Below are positions 43,054-53,371 of a stretch of 64,000 nucleotides of DNA, piece by piece. Each line of letters opens with the position of its first letter. Within the stretch, counting starts at the first letter, position 1. The stretch comes from an uncultured Pseudomonadota bacterium (lineage in GTDB: Bacteria; Bdellovibrionota_B; Oligoflexia; Oligoflexales; CAIYRB01): the NCBI GenBank assembly GCA_903928445.1, contig CAIYRB010000029.1, positions 1-64,000 on the forward strand. Reading direction: 5' to 3'. Both the position numbers and the translations under genes were made by a program. Below the pieces are notes generated by a model. It searched no databases. It was given only the letters and a program-made list of their open reading frames with translations, and was not told the DNA's origin.

Positions 43054-44112
43054 TCAGCAAATCCGAGGCAGTTGCTCCCCACTGAGCATCGGAACACACC
43101 GCTCGGTACCGTATTGACCTTCGACAACCAGCATCCTCTTGTGCTCCCTGGTCACGCGTCCGATGACGACAGCCTCGCGGCCCTCCGGCAGTTCACGCAT
43201 GAGCGCAACGGCTCCTTCGGCGTACTTTGCTGGTACAAAGACCACGCAACGGCCTTCATTGGCAAGATACAATGGATCCAAGCCCAAGATCTCGCAGGCG
43301 CTGCGAACGGACTCGCCGACAGCGATTTTATCGTCAAATAGCCTTATACCAAGCTCCGAACTCTCGGCGAGCTCGACCAAGGTCGATGCTAAGCCACCCC
43401 GCGTCGCATCACGGAGGCAATGGACGGGAATGCCGCTCTCGAGCAGACTCCGCACCAAGCGATGCAATGGCACCGAATCACTTTCGACCGGCGGATCAAA
43501 GACCATGTCTGCTCGTGCACCCATCACGGCCACTGCATGCCTACCAAGATCACCATTGATGATGATCGCGTCGCCAGCCTGAATCTTCTGTGGGCCAATC
43601 AAAATTCCTGACGGTAAAACACCTAGACCGGCGGTGTTGATGTAGAGGCCGTCGCCTTTGCCGCGGTCGACGACTTTGGTGTCGCCGGTGATGATCTCGA
43701 TCCCTGCGACCTCTGCAGCTGCGGCCATGGATCTGAGGACCCGCTCCAACGATGCGACAGGAAAGCCCTCTTCGATGATCAACGCGCAGCTCAGAACTTT
43801 TGGCACAGCTCCGCACATGGCGAGATCATTCACGGTACCATTTACAGCAAGCTTCCCGATGTCGCCGCCGGGAAAAAACAAGGGATTTACGACATATGAA
43901 TCAGTCGTAAAGGCGAGGCGCTCCCAGTCTGCCACCGAGACCACAGCTCCATCGTGACGCAACGAGGGTTTCTCGCTTCCGGGTAGCAAGGGTAAAAGGC
44001 GGCCGAGCAGTTCGCTCATCAATCGTCCACCACCGCCGTGCGCCATCTGGATGACCCGTGAAGAGTGTAAGGGTCTAGGACACTGCAAACTCGGGGACGG
44101 GGACGACTCCAT
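43054..44112 (-). CDS. hypE: Hydrogenase maturation protein HypE
   Basis: Start ATG at 44112, preceded by AGGAGG at 7 bases, overlapping hypD by 38 bases. The 352-residue PurM-like protein begins near [20 protein letters not shown], then [34 protein letters not shown]. It ends PRIC with the essential C-terminal Cys. HypE dehydrates the carbamoyl group received from HypF to a thiocyanate, giving the CN ligands of the NiFe centre. It is the last gene of the hydrogenase operon. Confidence 0.96.
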   Translation of the reverse strand: MESSPSPSLQCPRPLHSSRVIQMAHGGGGRLMSELLGRLLPLLPGSEKPSLRHDGAVVSVADWERLAFTTDSYVVNPLFFPGGDIGKLAVNGTVNDLAMCGAVPKVLSCALIIEEGFPVASLERVLRSMAAAAEVAGIEIITGDTKVVDRGKGDGLYINTAGLGVLPSGILIGPQKIQAGDAIIINGDLGRHAVAVMGARADMVFDPPVESDSVPLHRLVRSLLESGIPVHCLRDATRGGLASTLVELAESSELGIRLFDDKIAVGESVRSACEILGLDPLYLANEGRCVVFVPAKYAEGAVALMRELPEGREAVVIGRVTREHKRMLVVEGQYGTERCVPMLSGEQLPRIC

Positions 44113-45202
44113 CGATACTCCTCCTGCGGTAGTGGTAATAGGCGGCACACGCCCCCTCGGTCGACACCATAGGGGCACCGAGCGGATGCTCTGGCGTGCA
44201 CGCTTTAGCGAATGCCGAACACTGCGGCGGCTTGATTTGACCAGTTAGCACGGCACCGGCTTGACAAGCACTGGGTATTGAAGTCACAGAGCAGGGACGC
44301 GGAAACCTTAGCTCAGCATCATAGCTTAGGTAGGCGTCCCGCAGCGCCAGACCGCTCACAGCAAGCTCGCCAAGGCCGCGCCAATCTGAGCCGACGATCT
44401 CGAAGACTTCAGCCACCAGTGCCCTGGCAGGACCATTACCTTCAGGACGCACAACTCGCGCATACTGATTCTCAAGCGCAAACGTTCCGACTTCGAGTTG
44501 GCGCACGCACATCAAAATTCCCTGCATGATATCAACCGGTTCAAAGCCCGTTACGACGATGGGCACGCGGTGCGTGGCGGCAATGAGTTGGTATTCGCTG
44601 GTTCCCATGATGCTGCAAACGTGACCTGCGGCTAAGAAGCCTTGCACGCGGTTGCCTTCTGCTTGAAGGATCGCGAGTATTGCCGGCGGCACGAGAACAT
44701 GCGCGATAATCATAGAAAAATTGGTGAGTGCTTGACGCCTAGCGGCATAAGCTGCCATGGCGTTGGCTGGCGCAGTCGTCTCGAAGCCTACAGCGAAAAA
44801 GACCACTTCGCGCTCAGGATTCTCACGGGCAATGGCCACGGCATCGAGCGGCGAATGGACCATGCGAATGTCGGCCCCACGCGCCTTTGTCGTCAAAAGG
44901 TCTTCGCTGCTTCCGGGCACCCTTAGCATATCGCCGAAAGAGCAGAAAATAACATTCGGCTGTTGGCTCACCCACACTGCAGCGTCGATCTTTTCAGTCG
45001 GCGTCACACAAACAGGACAGCCGGGGCCGTGAATCAGCTCCAAGCCCTCCGGCAGCAATTGGTCCAAGCCATACTTCACAATACTGTGAGTCTGACCGCC
45101 GCAGACCTCCATGATGCGCCAGGGTCGAGTTACGACACGGCCTATGGCATTAGCTAGGGCTTTGACTCTCGCGCTGTCGCGGAACTCTTCGACATACCTC
45201 AT
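44075..45202 (-). CDS. hypD: Hydrogenase maturation protein HypD
   Basis: The 375-residue protein has [61 protein letters not shown] and a C-terminal Fe-S Cys set, all HypD hallmarks. With HypC it assembles the Fe(CN)2CO fragment. Its start overlaps the end of hypC by 4 bases. The length is typical. Confidence 0.97.
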   Translation of the reverse strand: MRYVEEFRDSARVKALANAIGRVVTRPWRIMEVCGGQTHSIVKYGLDQLLPEGLELIHGPGCPVCVTPTEKIDAAVWVSQQPNVIFCSFGDMLRVPGSSEDLLTTKARGADIRMVHSPLDAVAIARENPEREVVFFAVGFETTAPANAMAAYAARRQALTNFSMIIAHVLVPPAILAILQAEGNRVQGFLAAGHVCSIMGTSEYQLIAATHRVPIVVTGFEPVDIMQGILMCVRQLEVGTFALENQYARVVRPEGNGPARALVAEVFEIVGSDWRGLGELAVSGLALRDAYLSYDAELRFPRPCSVTSIPSACQAGAVLTGQIKPPQCSAFAKACTPEHPLGAPMVSTEGACAAYYHYRRRSIDGVVPVPEFAVS

Positions 45203-45492
45203 GTCCAGCCTTCTCCAGGAGGGGGCAAGCCGGCAGGACCATCGGCCGAAAAGCGCTCGCTATTTGCTTGTTCCAGTTCGGTGATGAGACCAAGGGCATA
45301 GTCAGCAGCCTCCTGATCGAGCCGACTAATCGCAAAGCCAACGTGGACGATGACATAGTCCCCTGGGGCCACGTCGGGAACGTAGGCAAAGTTGACCCTG
45401 CGCACGACGCCTCCGAACGCCACTTGACCGAAGCGCTCGAGCGGGTCGTCACCGACTACATTCATCACTCGTCCGGGGACGGCTAGGCACAT
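45199..45492 (-). CDS. hypC: Hydrogenase maturation chaperone HypC
   Basis: Starts [12 protein letters not shown]; Cys2 is the Fe-ligand residue of the HypC/HybG family. Then comes the short OB-like core [20 protein letters not shown] and a C-terminal helix with an extra tail to 97 residues. It carries the Fe fragment with HypD to the large subunit. It overlaps hypF by 10 bases. Confidence 0.96.
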   Translation of the reverse strand: MCLAVPGRVMNVVGDDPLERFGQVAFGGVVRRVNFAYVPDVAPGDYVIVHVGFAISRLDQEAADYALGLITELEQANSERFSADGPAGLPPPGEGWT

Positions 45493-47804
45493 ACAACCGC
45501 CTTTCTTTCGCAGGAGATCAGAAGGCCATAGAGAGCCTGACCAGCGGCAAGACCGCCATCACCGGCTGGCACCAATCCATGAGTGTAAACTTTGAACCCA
45601 CGGGCATCCAGGCGCTCCTCTGCGAGTGAAGTCAGCAATGCGTTTTGAAAGACACCACCAGTCAGAACCACTTGGCGGGGATTGCCCACAGCCGTCGCAA
45701 TGGTGGCAATAGAATCTGCCAAGGCCTCGTGAAAGCCGCGCGCGATGGCGCCAATTTCCACGCCGTTGGCAACGTCCTCGAGCATAGCCTGCACTAGTGG
45801 CTCCCAGTCCAATACGTAGCCGCGATCTGGTCTATGATCGATCGCCATGTGATAAAGCCTTGAAGTCGTCGATGCTGCAGCACTGTTTTCAAGTGCCACA
45901 GGAGCCTGCTCTGAATAAAGAACGATTTGACATAGGTCAAGGATAGAAGCGGCGACGTCAAAGAGGCGCCCGATGCTAGATGTACGAGGTGCGTTGACGC
46001 GTTGATGGATCGCCGCGACCAACAAGCGTTGTTCCTCGGCGGTGAACGCTCTGCGGACAACTGGGGACGCTGTAAAAGCTGCGGCGCCGTGCACTTCATA
46101 GAGCAGTCCCAAAGCCGATCGTCTTGGCTCACGCATAGCTTGTTCACCGCCTGGCAGAGAAAACGACCGCAACGATCCAAGTCGTGAAGCACGAGTGTCT
46201 TCGACGCGAAGGATTTCCCCACCCCAAATGGTTTGATCTCCACCATATCCAGCACCATCCCAGGCAAATGCCAATACAGGCCCAATCAATCCATGCTCTA
46301 AGATGCAAGATAAGGCGTGCGCATGGTGATGCTGTAGCGCGACAGGCCGGAGATCCGGCGTGGCAATACGAGCGCCCTGATAATCTGGATGCAAATCCAT
46401 GACGATGGCTGTAGGTCGGCAATGCAGCAACGCGGCAAAGTCGCGGGACTCACTGGCAAGCATGGATAAGGCCTCCGGGCTAGCCAAATCGCCGATGTGC
46501 TGGCTCAATACTATGTGCTGTGGCGTCGTCACAGCGAAGGCATTCTTCTCTTGGCCACCGACTGCTAGCACATCCGTGACATGTGTCCGTCGGTGCTCTA
46601 GAGCCAGTGGCGCATAGCCGCGTCCAAGGCGCATGATCCGGGGGCGACTACCACTTATGCGCACGACCGCATCATCGACCCGATGTAAAATCTGGCGGTC
46701 ATGGACGAGCCAAACATCGGCAAGGCCATGCAACTTAGCAAATGCTGTCCTTTCGTCGATGCTGATCGGCTCACCGTGCCGGTTGCCGCTGGTTGCAACC
46801 AAGGGACGACCCATCATGGACATAAGTACATGGTGCAAGGGCGATGCCGGCAGCATGACACCTAGTTGAGAGGAATAAGGCGCAACCAGTGGACTTATCG
46901 TCCGAGCCTCATGGCGACCCTGCTGCACATGCTTCCTTCTGAGAATAACGATGGGCTTTTCGGGACTGTTGAGGACCTGGGCCTCTCCTCCACTCACGTC
47001 ACAAATTTCAGCCACGGTACTGAGCGAATCAAAAAGCACCGCGAGTGGTTTACCTGGACGGGCCTTTCCCTTCCTAAGTCGGACCAGCGTCGAGTCCGCA
47101 GATGCATCAGCAAGCAGCTGATAGCCGCCAATTCCCTTGACGGCGACGATGGCTCCAAAACGGAGCTGACGGACAACCTCATGTATGGCCGCGGCACCAG
47201 TAAATAAGGTCTCTTGTGCTTCATTCTTGAGCTCAAGGGCCGGGCCGCAATTGGCACAGGCAATCGTCTCGGCGTGAAAGCGCCGATCCCTAGGGTCAGC
47301 ATACTCGCGACTGCAAGCATTGCAGGGTGTGAACGGCGCCATAGTGGTATGGACGCGATCAAACGGCAGGCCTCGCAGAATTGTAAAGCGAGGTCCACAC
47401 GTTGAGCATGTAATAAAGGGAAAGAGGTAACGCCGGTCAGCCGGGTCCATCAGTTCGCGTAGACACTCAGCGCAGGGAGCTCGATCATGAGGTATGAGCG
47501 TTGTAGGAGCGGTCCGCAGATCACCATGCTGGTTAGTCATAACGACCTTGAAACTGGCTTCCGCAGTGGGAACTACCTCCGTCCGATGAACTGCCAAGAC
47601 TTGTGCTGGCGCTGGCGCGGACCGCAGTCGGCTCAGCATAAGCTCCAAACTCTCGCAAGGTCCCTCAGCCTCAATTTCCACTCCTCCCGGCGCATTGCGG
47701 ACGTATCCGGCAAGGCCTAGGTCGGACGCAATACGATAGACGTAAGGTCGAAACCCAACTCCTTGAACAAGGCCTCTCACGACGAAACGCAAGCGCTTAC
47801 TCAA
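45483..47804 (-). CDS. hypF: Carbamoyltransferase HypF
   Basis: The 773-residue protein shows, in order, an acylphosphatase domain (VRGLVQGVGFRPYVYRIASD), two zinc fingers (CAECL...CSTCG and CNACS...CANCG), and a YrdC-like domain (VAVKGIGGYQLLADA). A Kae1-like domain with HHHAHALSCILEHG and VVLTGGVFQNALLT follows. It makes carbamoyl-adenylate and transfers carbamoyl to HypE. Start TTG at 47804 overlaps the hypA stop (TTGA), with AAGGGA upstream. Confidence 0.97.
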   Translation of the reverse strand: MSKRLRFVVRGLVQGVGFRPYVYRIASDLGLAGYVRNAPGGVEIEAEGPCESLELMLSRLRSAPAPAQVLAVHRTEVVPTAEASFKVVMTNQHGDLRTAPTTLIPHDRAPCAECLRELMDPADRRYLFPFITCSTCGPRFTILRGLPFDRVHTTMAPFTPCNACSREYADPRDRRFHAETIACANCGPALELKNEAQETLFTGAAAIHEVVRQLRFGAIVAVKGIGGYQLLADASADSTLVRLRKGKARPGKPLAVLFDSLSTVAEICDVSGGEAQVLNSPEKPIVILRRKHVQQGRHEARTISPLVAPYSSQLGVMLPASPLHHVLMSMMGRPLVATSGNRHGEPISIDERTAFAKLHGLADVWLVHDRQILHRVDDAVVRISGSRPRIMRLGRGYAPLALEHRRTHVTDVLAVGGQEKNAFAVTTPQHIVLSQHIGDLASPEALSMLASESRDFAALLHCRPTAIVMDLHPDYQGARIATPDLRPVALQHHHAHALSCILEHGLIGPVLAFAWDGAGYGGDQTIWGGEILRVEDTRASRLGSLRSFSLPGGEQAMREPRRSALGLLYEVHGAAAFTASPVVRRAFTAEEQRLLVAAIHQRVNAPRTSSIGRLFDVAASILDLCQIVLYSEQAPVALENSAAASTTSRLYHMAIDHRPDRGYVLDWEPLVQAMLEDVANGVEIGAIARGFHEALADSIATIATAVGNPRQVVLTGGVFQNALLTSLAEERLDARGFKVYTHGLVPAGDGGLAAGQALYGLLISCERKAVVCA

Positions 47805-48088
47805 CGTGGTCCCTTCAAAGTCTCGCCAACTTCAATCTCAACAACGTCGAGAACAACATCCATGGCGAAAGGATCCTGCTGATCATCTGAAGTTTCAATA
47901 TCGAGCTCTGCACTGTCGGCAATGCCACCCATCGAAGCCATTGTGAAGTGCTCGCGAAAATGATCAGGAGACATATGCGATAAGGCTCCAAGGCGCACCT
48001 TGACGGCGACAACACGTTCTGCGCCCTCGCGACTCGCGACGGCATGGATCTGATTCATTAAATTGTTCATCAGCGACATCTCATGCAT
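47801..48088 (-). CDS. hypA: HypA-like nickel chaperone lacking the zinc domain
   Basis: From the ATG at 48088 the protein begins [20 protein letters not shown], keeping the His2 that binds Ni, then VVAVKVRLGALSHMSPDHFR and EHFTMASMGG as in HypA/HybF. The CxxC...CxxC zinc loop is absent: after SAELDIETSD the chain runs to DPFAMDVVLDVVEIEVG without Cys. It is 95 residues instead of about 115. No hypB follows. It may be a reduced HypA or a cluster-specific variant; Ni delivery may rely on HypB elsewhere. Confidence 0.8.
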   Translation of the reverse strand: MHEMSLMNNLMNQIHAVASREGAERVVAVKVRLGALSHMSPDHFREHFTMASMGGIADSAELDIETSDDQQDPFAMDVVLDVVEIEVGETLKGPR

Positions 48089-48626
48089 GATTGCCATTCT
48101 CCTTTAGTGATTTTGATCCGTGAACATGATTTATTGCAGGCACATAAGCTTCAAGGCACCTTGGCCATTCAGAAACCATCCGCTGGACGACGTGAGCAAG
48201 CTCGGCGCTAAGAGGGTCCCCCATAGCAAACTGTTTGCCGACGATACCTACGATGATTAATTCCTTTGGCAAGCCTGAGAGGGTGCTGGATAGATCGATC
48301 GCCTCCTTAAGTCCAAATGCATGAGTCGACAGAACGAACGCATCCTGGGGCAGTGGGCCTTGCAATCCATCAAGAATCAAAATGTCTCCGCCCGGCCGCG
48401 ATCCGACATCAAGTGCGTCGATGACCACAACTCGCCCTCGCCCTCGCCAAAGATCCATCAATGAGAAGGCCGAACCGTTGGATTCGCACACCTCGAAACT
48501 AGTGCGTCCGGATAATGACCGAGATCTCAATGCGCGCGCCGCGACCAAACCAGCAGCATCGTCGCCACGAAAGTCATTGCCAATACCGATCACCAAGGTC
48601 TCAGCCGTCTCAGGTGACTCATTCAT
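48081..48626 (-). CDS. NiFe-hydrogenase maturation protease (HyaD/HycI family)
   Basis: The 181-residue protein begins with [20 protein letters not shown], whose Glu/Asp positions bind Ni, and has [17 protein letters not shown] and [12 protein letters not shown]. This endopeptidase removes the C-terminal tail of the large subunit after Ni insertion. It overlaps the large-subunit gene by 4 bases and hypA by 8. Confidence 0.93.
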   Translation of the reverse strand: MNESPETAETLVIGIGNDFRGDDAAGLVAARALRSRSLSGRTSFEVCESNGSAFSLMDLWRGRGRVVVIDALDVGSRPGGDILILDGLQGPLPQDAFVLSTHAFGLKEAIDLSSTLSGLPKELIIVGIVGKQFAMGDPLSAELAHVVQRMVSEWPRCLEAYVPAINHVHGSKSLKENGNHA

Positions 48627-49960
48627 GGCATCACCGTCCCATCGCTAGGTTCGACATCATGAATCTCTAGACGCAAAAAATGCGTGGCGCAAGAAATACA
48701 GGGATCATGGTTGCGGATCGCCTGTTCACACAGATGGGTTAGCTCGCCCTTAGGCAGCGCGGCACGCGATGGCAAAAGGTCGCGCAGGTCATCCTCGATT
48801 GACTTTTGATTCTGCGAAGTGGGTGGGATGATCTTAGCATCTAGTATCGTACCGTCTTCACTCAGTCGGTAGCGGTGATAGAGGAGTCCACGTGGAGCTT
48901 CGGTCACCGCTGCTCCTGCTCCTGCGTGGAGAGTGAAGGGCACGCTTGGAGCCGGAGATTCGCGGTATTTTTCGATGATCCTTATAGCCTCTTCGAGGGC
49001 ATGAACGATCTCGATGCTTCGGATGATGATGCTTTTGAATGGGCTTTTTACTATGATCTCAAGTAGGAATTCATCCGCAAGGCTTCGAGCCGTCGTGGCG
49101 AGAAGCGAGCGATTCAAGTTGAAGCGTGCCAGCGGTCCGGTCAGATAAGATCCGCGACCTTTGACCACTGAATGAAGTGCGTTGGTGTACGGCACATGGA
49201 TCTCTGCGAATTGATCGTCAAACTGCACAGCATCAATGTCTATACCCTCACTTGAAACGACACGCCCATCGCACATTGGATATTCCGTGGGATGGCGCAG
49301 TGCCACGAATTCTGGCTCACGGTCAAAATCCGGAAAGCTAAAACCTGCGACCCAGCGCACGGTATCCACAGCCATCGCCAATGCACGCTGGAGGGGCTCC
49401 AGCAAGGTACGGACCTCGCCAGGGCGCGGAGCGCGGTGAAAGCCGCCCACCTTTACATTGATCGGATGAACCTCTCGGCCACCGACGACACTGACGATGG
49501 AGTTCCCAGCCTTCTTGATCGCTAGTCCCATTTGGACTTCTTTTGGGTGGCTCTTGGCCATTCCCATAGCATCCTCAAAGCCAAGAAAATCCGGCGCGTG
49601 AAGCATATAGACGTGGAGCGTGTGGCTTTCAATCCACTCACCGCAGTAGAGAAGGCGCCGCAAATCGCGCAAGGGTTCGGTGACTGTCACGCCAAGCGCA
49701 TGTTCCACGGCGTGGACGGCACTCATTTGGTAGGCGACCGGACAAATACCACAGATTCTAGCGGTGATGTCCGGAGCTTCAAGAGCGTTTCGACCGCGGA
49801 GGAAAGCCTCGAAGAAGCGCGGGGGCTCAAAGATCTTGAGCTGAACGTCCTCGACCTTGCCCTTGCGCATGCGAACGTGCAAAGCCCCTTCGCCCTCAAC
49901 GCGTGCTAGGTAGCTGACCTTGATGGTTTTCGTTTTACTGTCACTCACATTCAGCTTCAA
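48623..49960 (-). CDS. hydA: NiFe hydrogenase large (alpha) subunit, group 3b type
   Basis: The first Cys pair is in [20 protein letters not shown], and the second in [14 protein letters not shown] near the C-terminus. These four Cys bind the NiFe centre. An 18-residue tail after the His is the likely protease-removed peptide. [17 protein letters not shown] and [15 protein letters not shown] are typical of bidirectional cytosolic enzymes. With HydB, HydG and HydD it forms a soluble NADP-linked H2 (or sulfur) oxidoreductase. The start is TTG 49960 or GTG 49948, both overlapping the small-subunit gene. Confidence 0.92.
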   Translation of the reverse strand: MKLNVSDSKTKTIKVSYLARVEGEGALHVRMRKGKVEDVQLKIFEPPRFFEAFLRGRNALEAPDITARICGICPVAYQMSAVHAVEHALGVTVTEPLRDLRRLLYCGEWIESHTLHVYMLHAPDFLGFEDAMGMAKSHPKEVQMGLAIKKAGNSIVSVVGGREVHPINVKVGGFHRAPRPGEVRTLLEPLQRALAMAVDTVRWVAGFSFPDFDREPEFVALRHPTEYPMCDGRVVSSEGIDIDAVQFDDQFAEIHVPYTNALHSVVKGRGSYLTGPLARFNLNRSLLATTARSLADEFLLEIIVKSPFKSIIIRSIEIVHALEEAIRIIEKYRESPAPSVPFTLHAGAGAAVTEAPRGLLYHRYRLSEDGTILDAKIIPPTSQNQKSIEDDLRDLLPSRAALPKGELTHLCEQAIRNHDPCISCATHFLRLEIHDVEPSDGTVMP

Positions 49961-50765
49961 TGCGCTGAATTTCTGGTGTCAAGTCCTGCTTGGCGGCTAG
50001 ACCGGCTTGCCGAAAAGGCTCTGCCCACGCATGAAACGTGTGAAAAAGGCGCTCCATCGCCAGCGGCGAGAGGCCCTTTTGCTCAGACCAGTCCGCTCTG
50101 AGCGAGTTGACGTTGGCATGTTCCTTTGGACCGAAGCAGCCGTAGCAGCCCCGATCGTAAGCTGGGCAGATCGCGCCGCAACCCGCCTGCGTTACCGGGC
50201 CCATGCAGGCCACTCCTTTCGCAACCGCAATACAGATATTGCCTCGCGCTTTGCACTCTACGCATACACTCTCGCTCGCAATGTTAGGGCGTCTTCCCTT
50301 GAGAAAGGCCAGGATAACCTCGAGCAGCTGGCGCTTGTTGATGGGGCAGCCGCGTAGTTCAAAATCGACTTTTACATGGTCAGCAATGCCGGTCGATTGA
50401 GCAAGCGTATGGATATATTCAGGACGGGCGTAGACGATGCTGGTAAATTCTCGCACATCAGCAAAATTGCGTAAGGCCTGAATTCCTCCTGAGGTAGCGC
50501 AAGCGCCGATAGTGATGAGGGTTCGAGACTCTCGTCGCACCTCTTTGATCCGCTCCGCGTCGTCGGGTGTCGTGATTGAACCTTCGACGAGCGACAGGTC
50601 GTATGGCCCGCGCATGACCGCGCGGCTGGCTTCAATGAAATGCGCGATCTTTATCTTTCCAGCTAGGGTTAGGAGCTCATCTTCGCAATCCAGTAGGCTT
50701 AGCTGACAGCCGTCGCAGGAGGCAAACTTCCATACCGCCATTTTCTTCAGTCTCTCACGGCGCAT
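49941..50765 (-). CDS. hydD: NiFe hydrogenase small (delta) subunit
   Basis: The 274-residue protein has the proximal-cluster motif [65 protein letters not shown], and a ferredoxin-like Cys set [13 protein letters not shown]...[17 protein letters not shown]. No Tat signal is present, so the enzyme is cytoplasmic. It carries Fe-S clusters moving electrons from the NiFe centre to HydG. GGAG lies 5 bases before the ATG. Confidence 0.93.
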   Translation of the reverse strand: MRRERLKKMAVWKFASCDGCQLSLLDCEDELLTLAGKIKIAHFIEASRAVMRGPYDLSLVEGSITTPDDAERIKEVRRESRTLITIGACATSGGIQALRNFADVREFTSIVYARPEYIHTLAQSTGIADHVKVDFELRGCPINKRQLLEVILAFLKGRRPNIASESVCVECKARGNICIAVAKGVACMGPVTQAGCGAICPAYDRGCYGCFGPKEHANVNSLRADWSEQKGLSPLAMERLFHTFHAWAEPFRQAGLAAKQDLTPEIQRIEAECE

Positions 50766-51667
50766 CAGAGCTCCTTAACCGTGAGGAGGTGTTCTACAGC
50801 GTCGAACGAAAACACGGGGCCATCGCGGCAAACAAAATAGCGACTCAGTTGGCAGTGACCGCAAAGTCCAACAGCACACTTCATGTTCCGTTCCAAGGAA
50901 AGATAGATGTGTTCTTTGGCGATTCCGAGTTGTAGAAGATCCTGCACGGCATGGCGCATCATGACCTCTGGACCACAAATCATAGCCGCTGCGTTGACTG
51001 GATCTGAGATAGACCGAGGTAGCAGCGAGGTCACGACACCTATTTCGCCGTGCCAAGCCGCCTTAGCTTGGTCTGGGACGCGGTCGACAGTGACTCGCAC
51101 CTGAATGGACTTGGCGCCGGTGGCATGAGGTTTTTCTCTTTGCCAGCGAGAAAACTCGCTGGCAAAGATTCTATCAGCCGGCGAGCGGGCGCCGCAGTAG
51201 ATACCGACCTCGCCAAACGCGTCACGAAATTTCAGCAAGTGATGGATTGCTGGCCTAAGCGGTGCGAGTCCCAGGCCGCCTGCCAGGACTATGACCGACC
51301 GTCCATGCAAGGATTCAAGTGGCCAATGTGTGCCGTAAGGTCCTCGCACCCCAAAGCTTTCACCGATACGGAGATTACCGAGAGCCTTGGAAACAGGGCC
51401 GACCCGGCGCACCGTATGAAGCAGTGACCCATCAGAGCCTACGGCGCTCAGCGACACCGGAATTTCACCGATACCATGGACATATAGCATATTGAACTGG
51501 CCAGGGCGGGCTTCTAGCTGCACGCCGCCATCCCCGGAGTGCGCCTTGATCGTCACGGTGTCGGCGGTCTCCCGAGTCTTTCCGGTTACCGTGAAGACCC
51601 TTGGCACAAAGGAATTCTGGCGTGGATCAACCTGCTTCTGGACATTGATCGGCAGGCCGAGACTCAT
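50765..51667 (-). CDS. hydG: Hydrogenase gamma subunit, FAD/NAD(P)H-binding diaphorase
   Basis: The 300-residue protein belongs to the ferredoxin-reductase/DHODB family: [20 protein letters not shown] (FAD), [30 protein letters not shown] (NAD(P)), and the C-terminal 2Fe-2S motif [20 protein letters not shown]. It exchanges electrons between NAD(P)H and the Fe-S chain. It overlaps the cyclic-nucleotide-binding gene by 4 bases. Confidence 0.93.
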   Translation of the reverse strand: MSLGLPINVQKQVDPRQNSFVPRVFTVTGKTRETADTVTIKAHSGDGGVQLEARPGQFNMLYVHGIGEIPVSLSAVGSDGSLLHTVRRVGPVSKALGNLRIGESFGVRGPYGTHWPLESLHGRSVIVLAGGLGLAPLRPAIHHLLKFRDAFGEVGIYCGARSPADRIFASEFSRWQREKPHATGAKSIQVRVTVDRVPDQAKAAWHGEIGVVTSLLPRSISDPVNAAAMICGPEVMMRHAVQDLLQLGIAKEHIYLSLERNMKCAVGLCGHCQLSRYFVCRDGPVFSFDAVEHLLTVKEL

Positions 51668-52134
51668 GCGCTGTGATCTCCATAAAGATCGAGCAGTCTG
51701 AGTCGAGTCGATCTAAGACGATCGACCATCATGCCGGCAAGCCGCTTGGCGACTTCGTAGCCAAGTCTCGGATCTCCTTCGCATTTCTCTCGGAGACACT
51801 TGCCGTTTAGTTCGACAAAAGACGTTCCCTCAAGGGCTTTAATATCGAAGGTCCATTTGTGCGGCGGGAATAGCCAAGACCATCCCGACATATCGCCAGC
51901 ACCAAGAGTCTCGACCATCACACCGCCACGTCCAGGAATATTGGTCTCAATCGACACCTTGCCACGGCGAACGAGAAATAACGCTGCGGCCTCGTCGCCT
52001 TCGTGGGCCAGATATTCACCCTTCTCCGCGTATCGATTCTTGGCACAGCCTGCGACAAATCGTGTGAACTCTGCTCCCAGGGCGATAAAGAAGGGATGGC
52101 TGGCGATGAGGTCTTCGATCGTTTGGGTCGTCAT
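51664..52134 (-). CDS. Cyclic-nucleotide-binding-domain protein within the hydrogenase operon
   Basis: The 156-residue protein is a lone cNMP-binding/Crp N-terminal-type beta-roll: EKGEYLAHEGDEAAALFLVR, GKVSIETNIPG, GVMVETLGAGDMSGWSWLFP. There is no DNA-binding domain. It lies between the beta and gamma hydrogenase genes and overlaps both, so it should be made in step with the enzyme. It may regulate the complex in response to a ligand or redox state; that is inference from position. Confidence 0.85.
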   Translation of the reverse strand: MTTQTIEDLIASHPFFIALGAEFTRFVAGCAKNRYAEKGEYLAHEGDEAAALFLVRRGKVSIETNIPGRGGVMVETLGAGDMSGWSWLFPPHKWTFDIKALEGTSFVELNGKCLREKCEGDPRLGYEVAKRLAGMMVDRLRSTRLRLLDLYGDHSA

Positions 52135-53336
52135 GGATGCTCGTACTTTCCAGTCTGCACGCCGGTCACTTCCGGCGAAAGAGTTAGGGCCTCAAGCTCC
52201 ACGGTGAGATCGATGCCAACGGGGCACCAGGCGATGCAGCGCCCACAGCCGACGCACCCTGAGCTTCCGAACTGCTCATGCCAAGTGCCCAGCTTATGCG
52301 TCAACCACTGGCGATAGCGAGATCGCGTAGTCTGACGGACACTACCGCCGTGCAAATAGCTAAAATCCAGGTGGAAGCATGAGTCCCAACGGAGCCAGCG
52401 TTCGGCGACATCTCCTGATAGGTCACTGGTGTCTTCGATGTTTGTACAAAAGCACGTCGGACAAACCAGCGTGCAATTAGCACAGCTTAAGCAACGCGAG
52501 GCCACTTCGTCCCAGTGCGGGTGCTCAAGGCTGTCTTGGAATAACTGTGCGGGCTTATCCAGCTTGAGATGCCTCCTCATCAGCGCCGCAGTGGTGTCGC
52601 TCTGCTGCCGAACGGCGTCGCACTCTTCCTCCGTTGCAAGCTGCCTTGGTATATGGCTTGCGATATCAGCGCCCCTCTCGCTGCGTGCCTCGATCGTGAA
52701 ATGGTGGTCATCTTCGGAGGGAAACTCAGTAAGCGCAAGGTCGTAGCCAACACCTGATGAACCCGGCGGACCCAGCGCAGGTCCGGTGCCCATAGAAGTA
52801 CAAAAGCAAGTCGCTGCCGACTGGGCGCAGGTCACACCCACGAGAAAGGGTGTGGCGACCCTGCACTTAGCGTCTATTAAATCGTTTGCCGGTTGACCGC
52901 TGACCTCTCGCACTCGCTCCTGCACCCGTATGGCCGCCAATTCGCAGGCGCGCACTCCGATGAAGGCAAGCTGCTGCGGGCCGCCGCCCAGCCGTTCAGG
53001 TTGTTCTATGGTAAAGGTCGCGCCTTGGCGCCGCGCGCGCCAAAGGAGCTGGCGTTGCGGCGTCAGAAACTTCTTCCACGACTCAGGCCCAAGGTTGTAT
53101 CCGAAGAATGCTTGGTCCGCTCGTCGCCTCAGCCGGTAGCGACCTGCTTCTTGCTCATCGCCCCAACCTACCGGCAGGTCTTCTGGACCATTCAACTCTT
53201 CGAGGATTATCGCCTCCCCCGAAAGCCGCGGTCCGATCGTCAGAAAGTTGGCGGCGTGCAGTGTCGAAAAGAGAGCACCTAGATCTCCTGCTCGCATCCG
53301 ATAGGTAACGCCGATATCCGCGCTTAAAGTCGCCAT
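52131..53336 (-). CDS. hydB: Hydrogenase beta subunit, 4Fe-4S electron transfer (sulfite-reductase A-like)
   Basis: The 401-residue protein has two C-terminal ferredoxin motifs, CLSCANCTLVCPTCFC and CVGCGRCIAWCPVGID, and an N-terminal domain with Cys pairs (VRACELAAIRV, CAQSAATCFCTS). It matches HydB of Pyrococcus-type sulfhydrogenase (AsrA-like). It connects the enzyme to ferredoxin or sulfur reduction. It starts 35 bases after ppsA, so the operon probably begins at ppsA. Confidence 0.92.
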   Translation of the reverse strand: MATLSADIGVTYRMRAGDLGALFSTLHAANFLTIGPRLSGEAIILEELNGPEDLPVGWGDEQEAGRYRLRRRADQAFFGYNLGPESWKKFLTPQRQLLWRARRQGATFTIEQPERLGGGPQQLAFIGVRACELAAIRVQERVREVSGQPANDLIDAKCRVATPFLVGVTCAQSAATCFCTSMGTGPALGPPGSSGVGYDLALTEFPSEDDHHFTIEARSERGADIASHIPRQLATEEECDAVRQQSDTTAALMRRHLKLDKPAQLFQDSLEHPHWDEVASRCLSCANCTLVCPTCFCTNIEDTSDLSGDVAERWLRWDSCFHLDFSYLHGGSVRQTTRSRYRQWLTHKLGTWHEQFGSSGCVGCGRCIAWCPVGIDLTVELEALTLSPEVTGVQTGKYEHP

Positions 53337-53371
53337 AAGCCCGCATCAGAAAAATAGTTAGCGATCGATTT

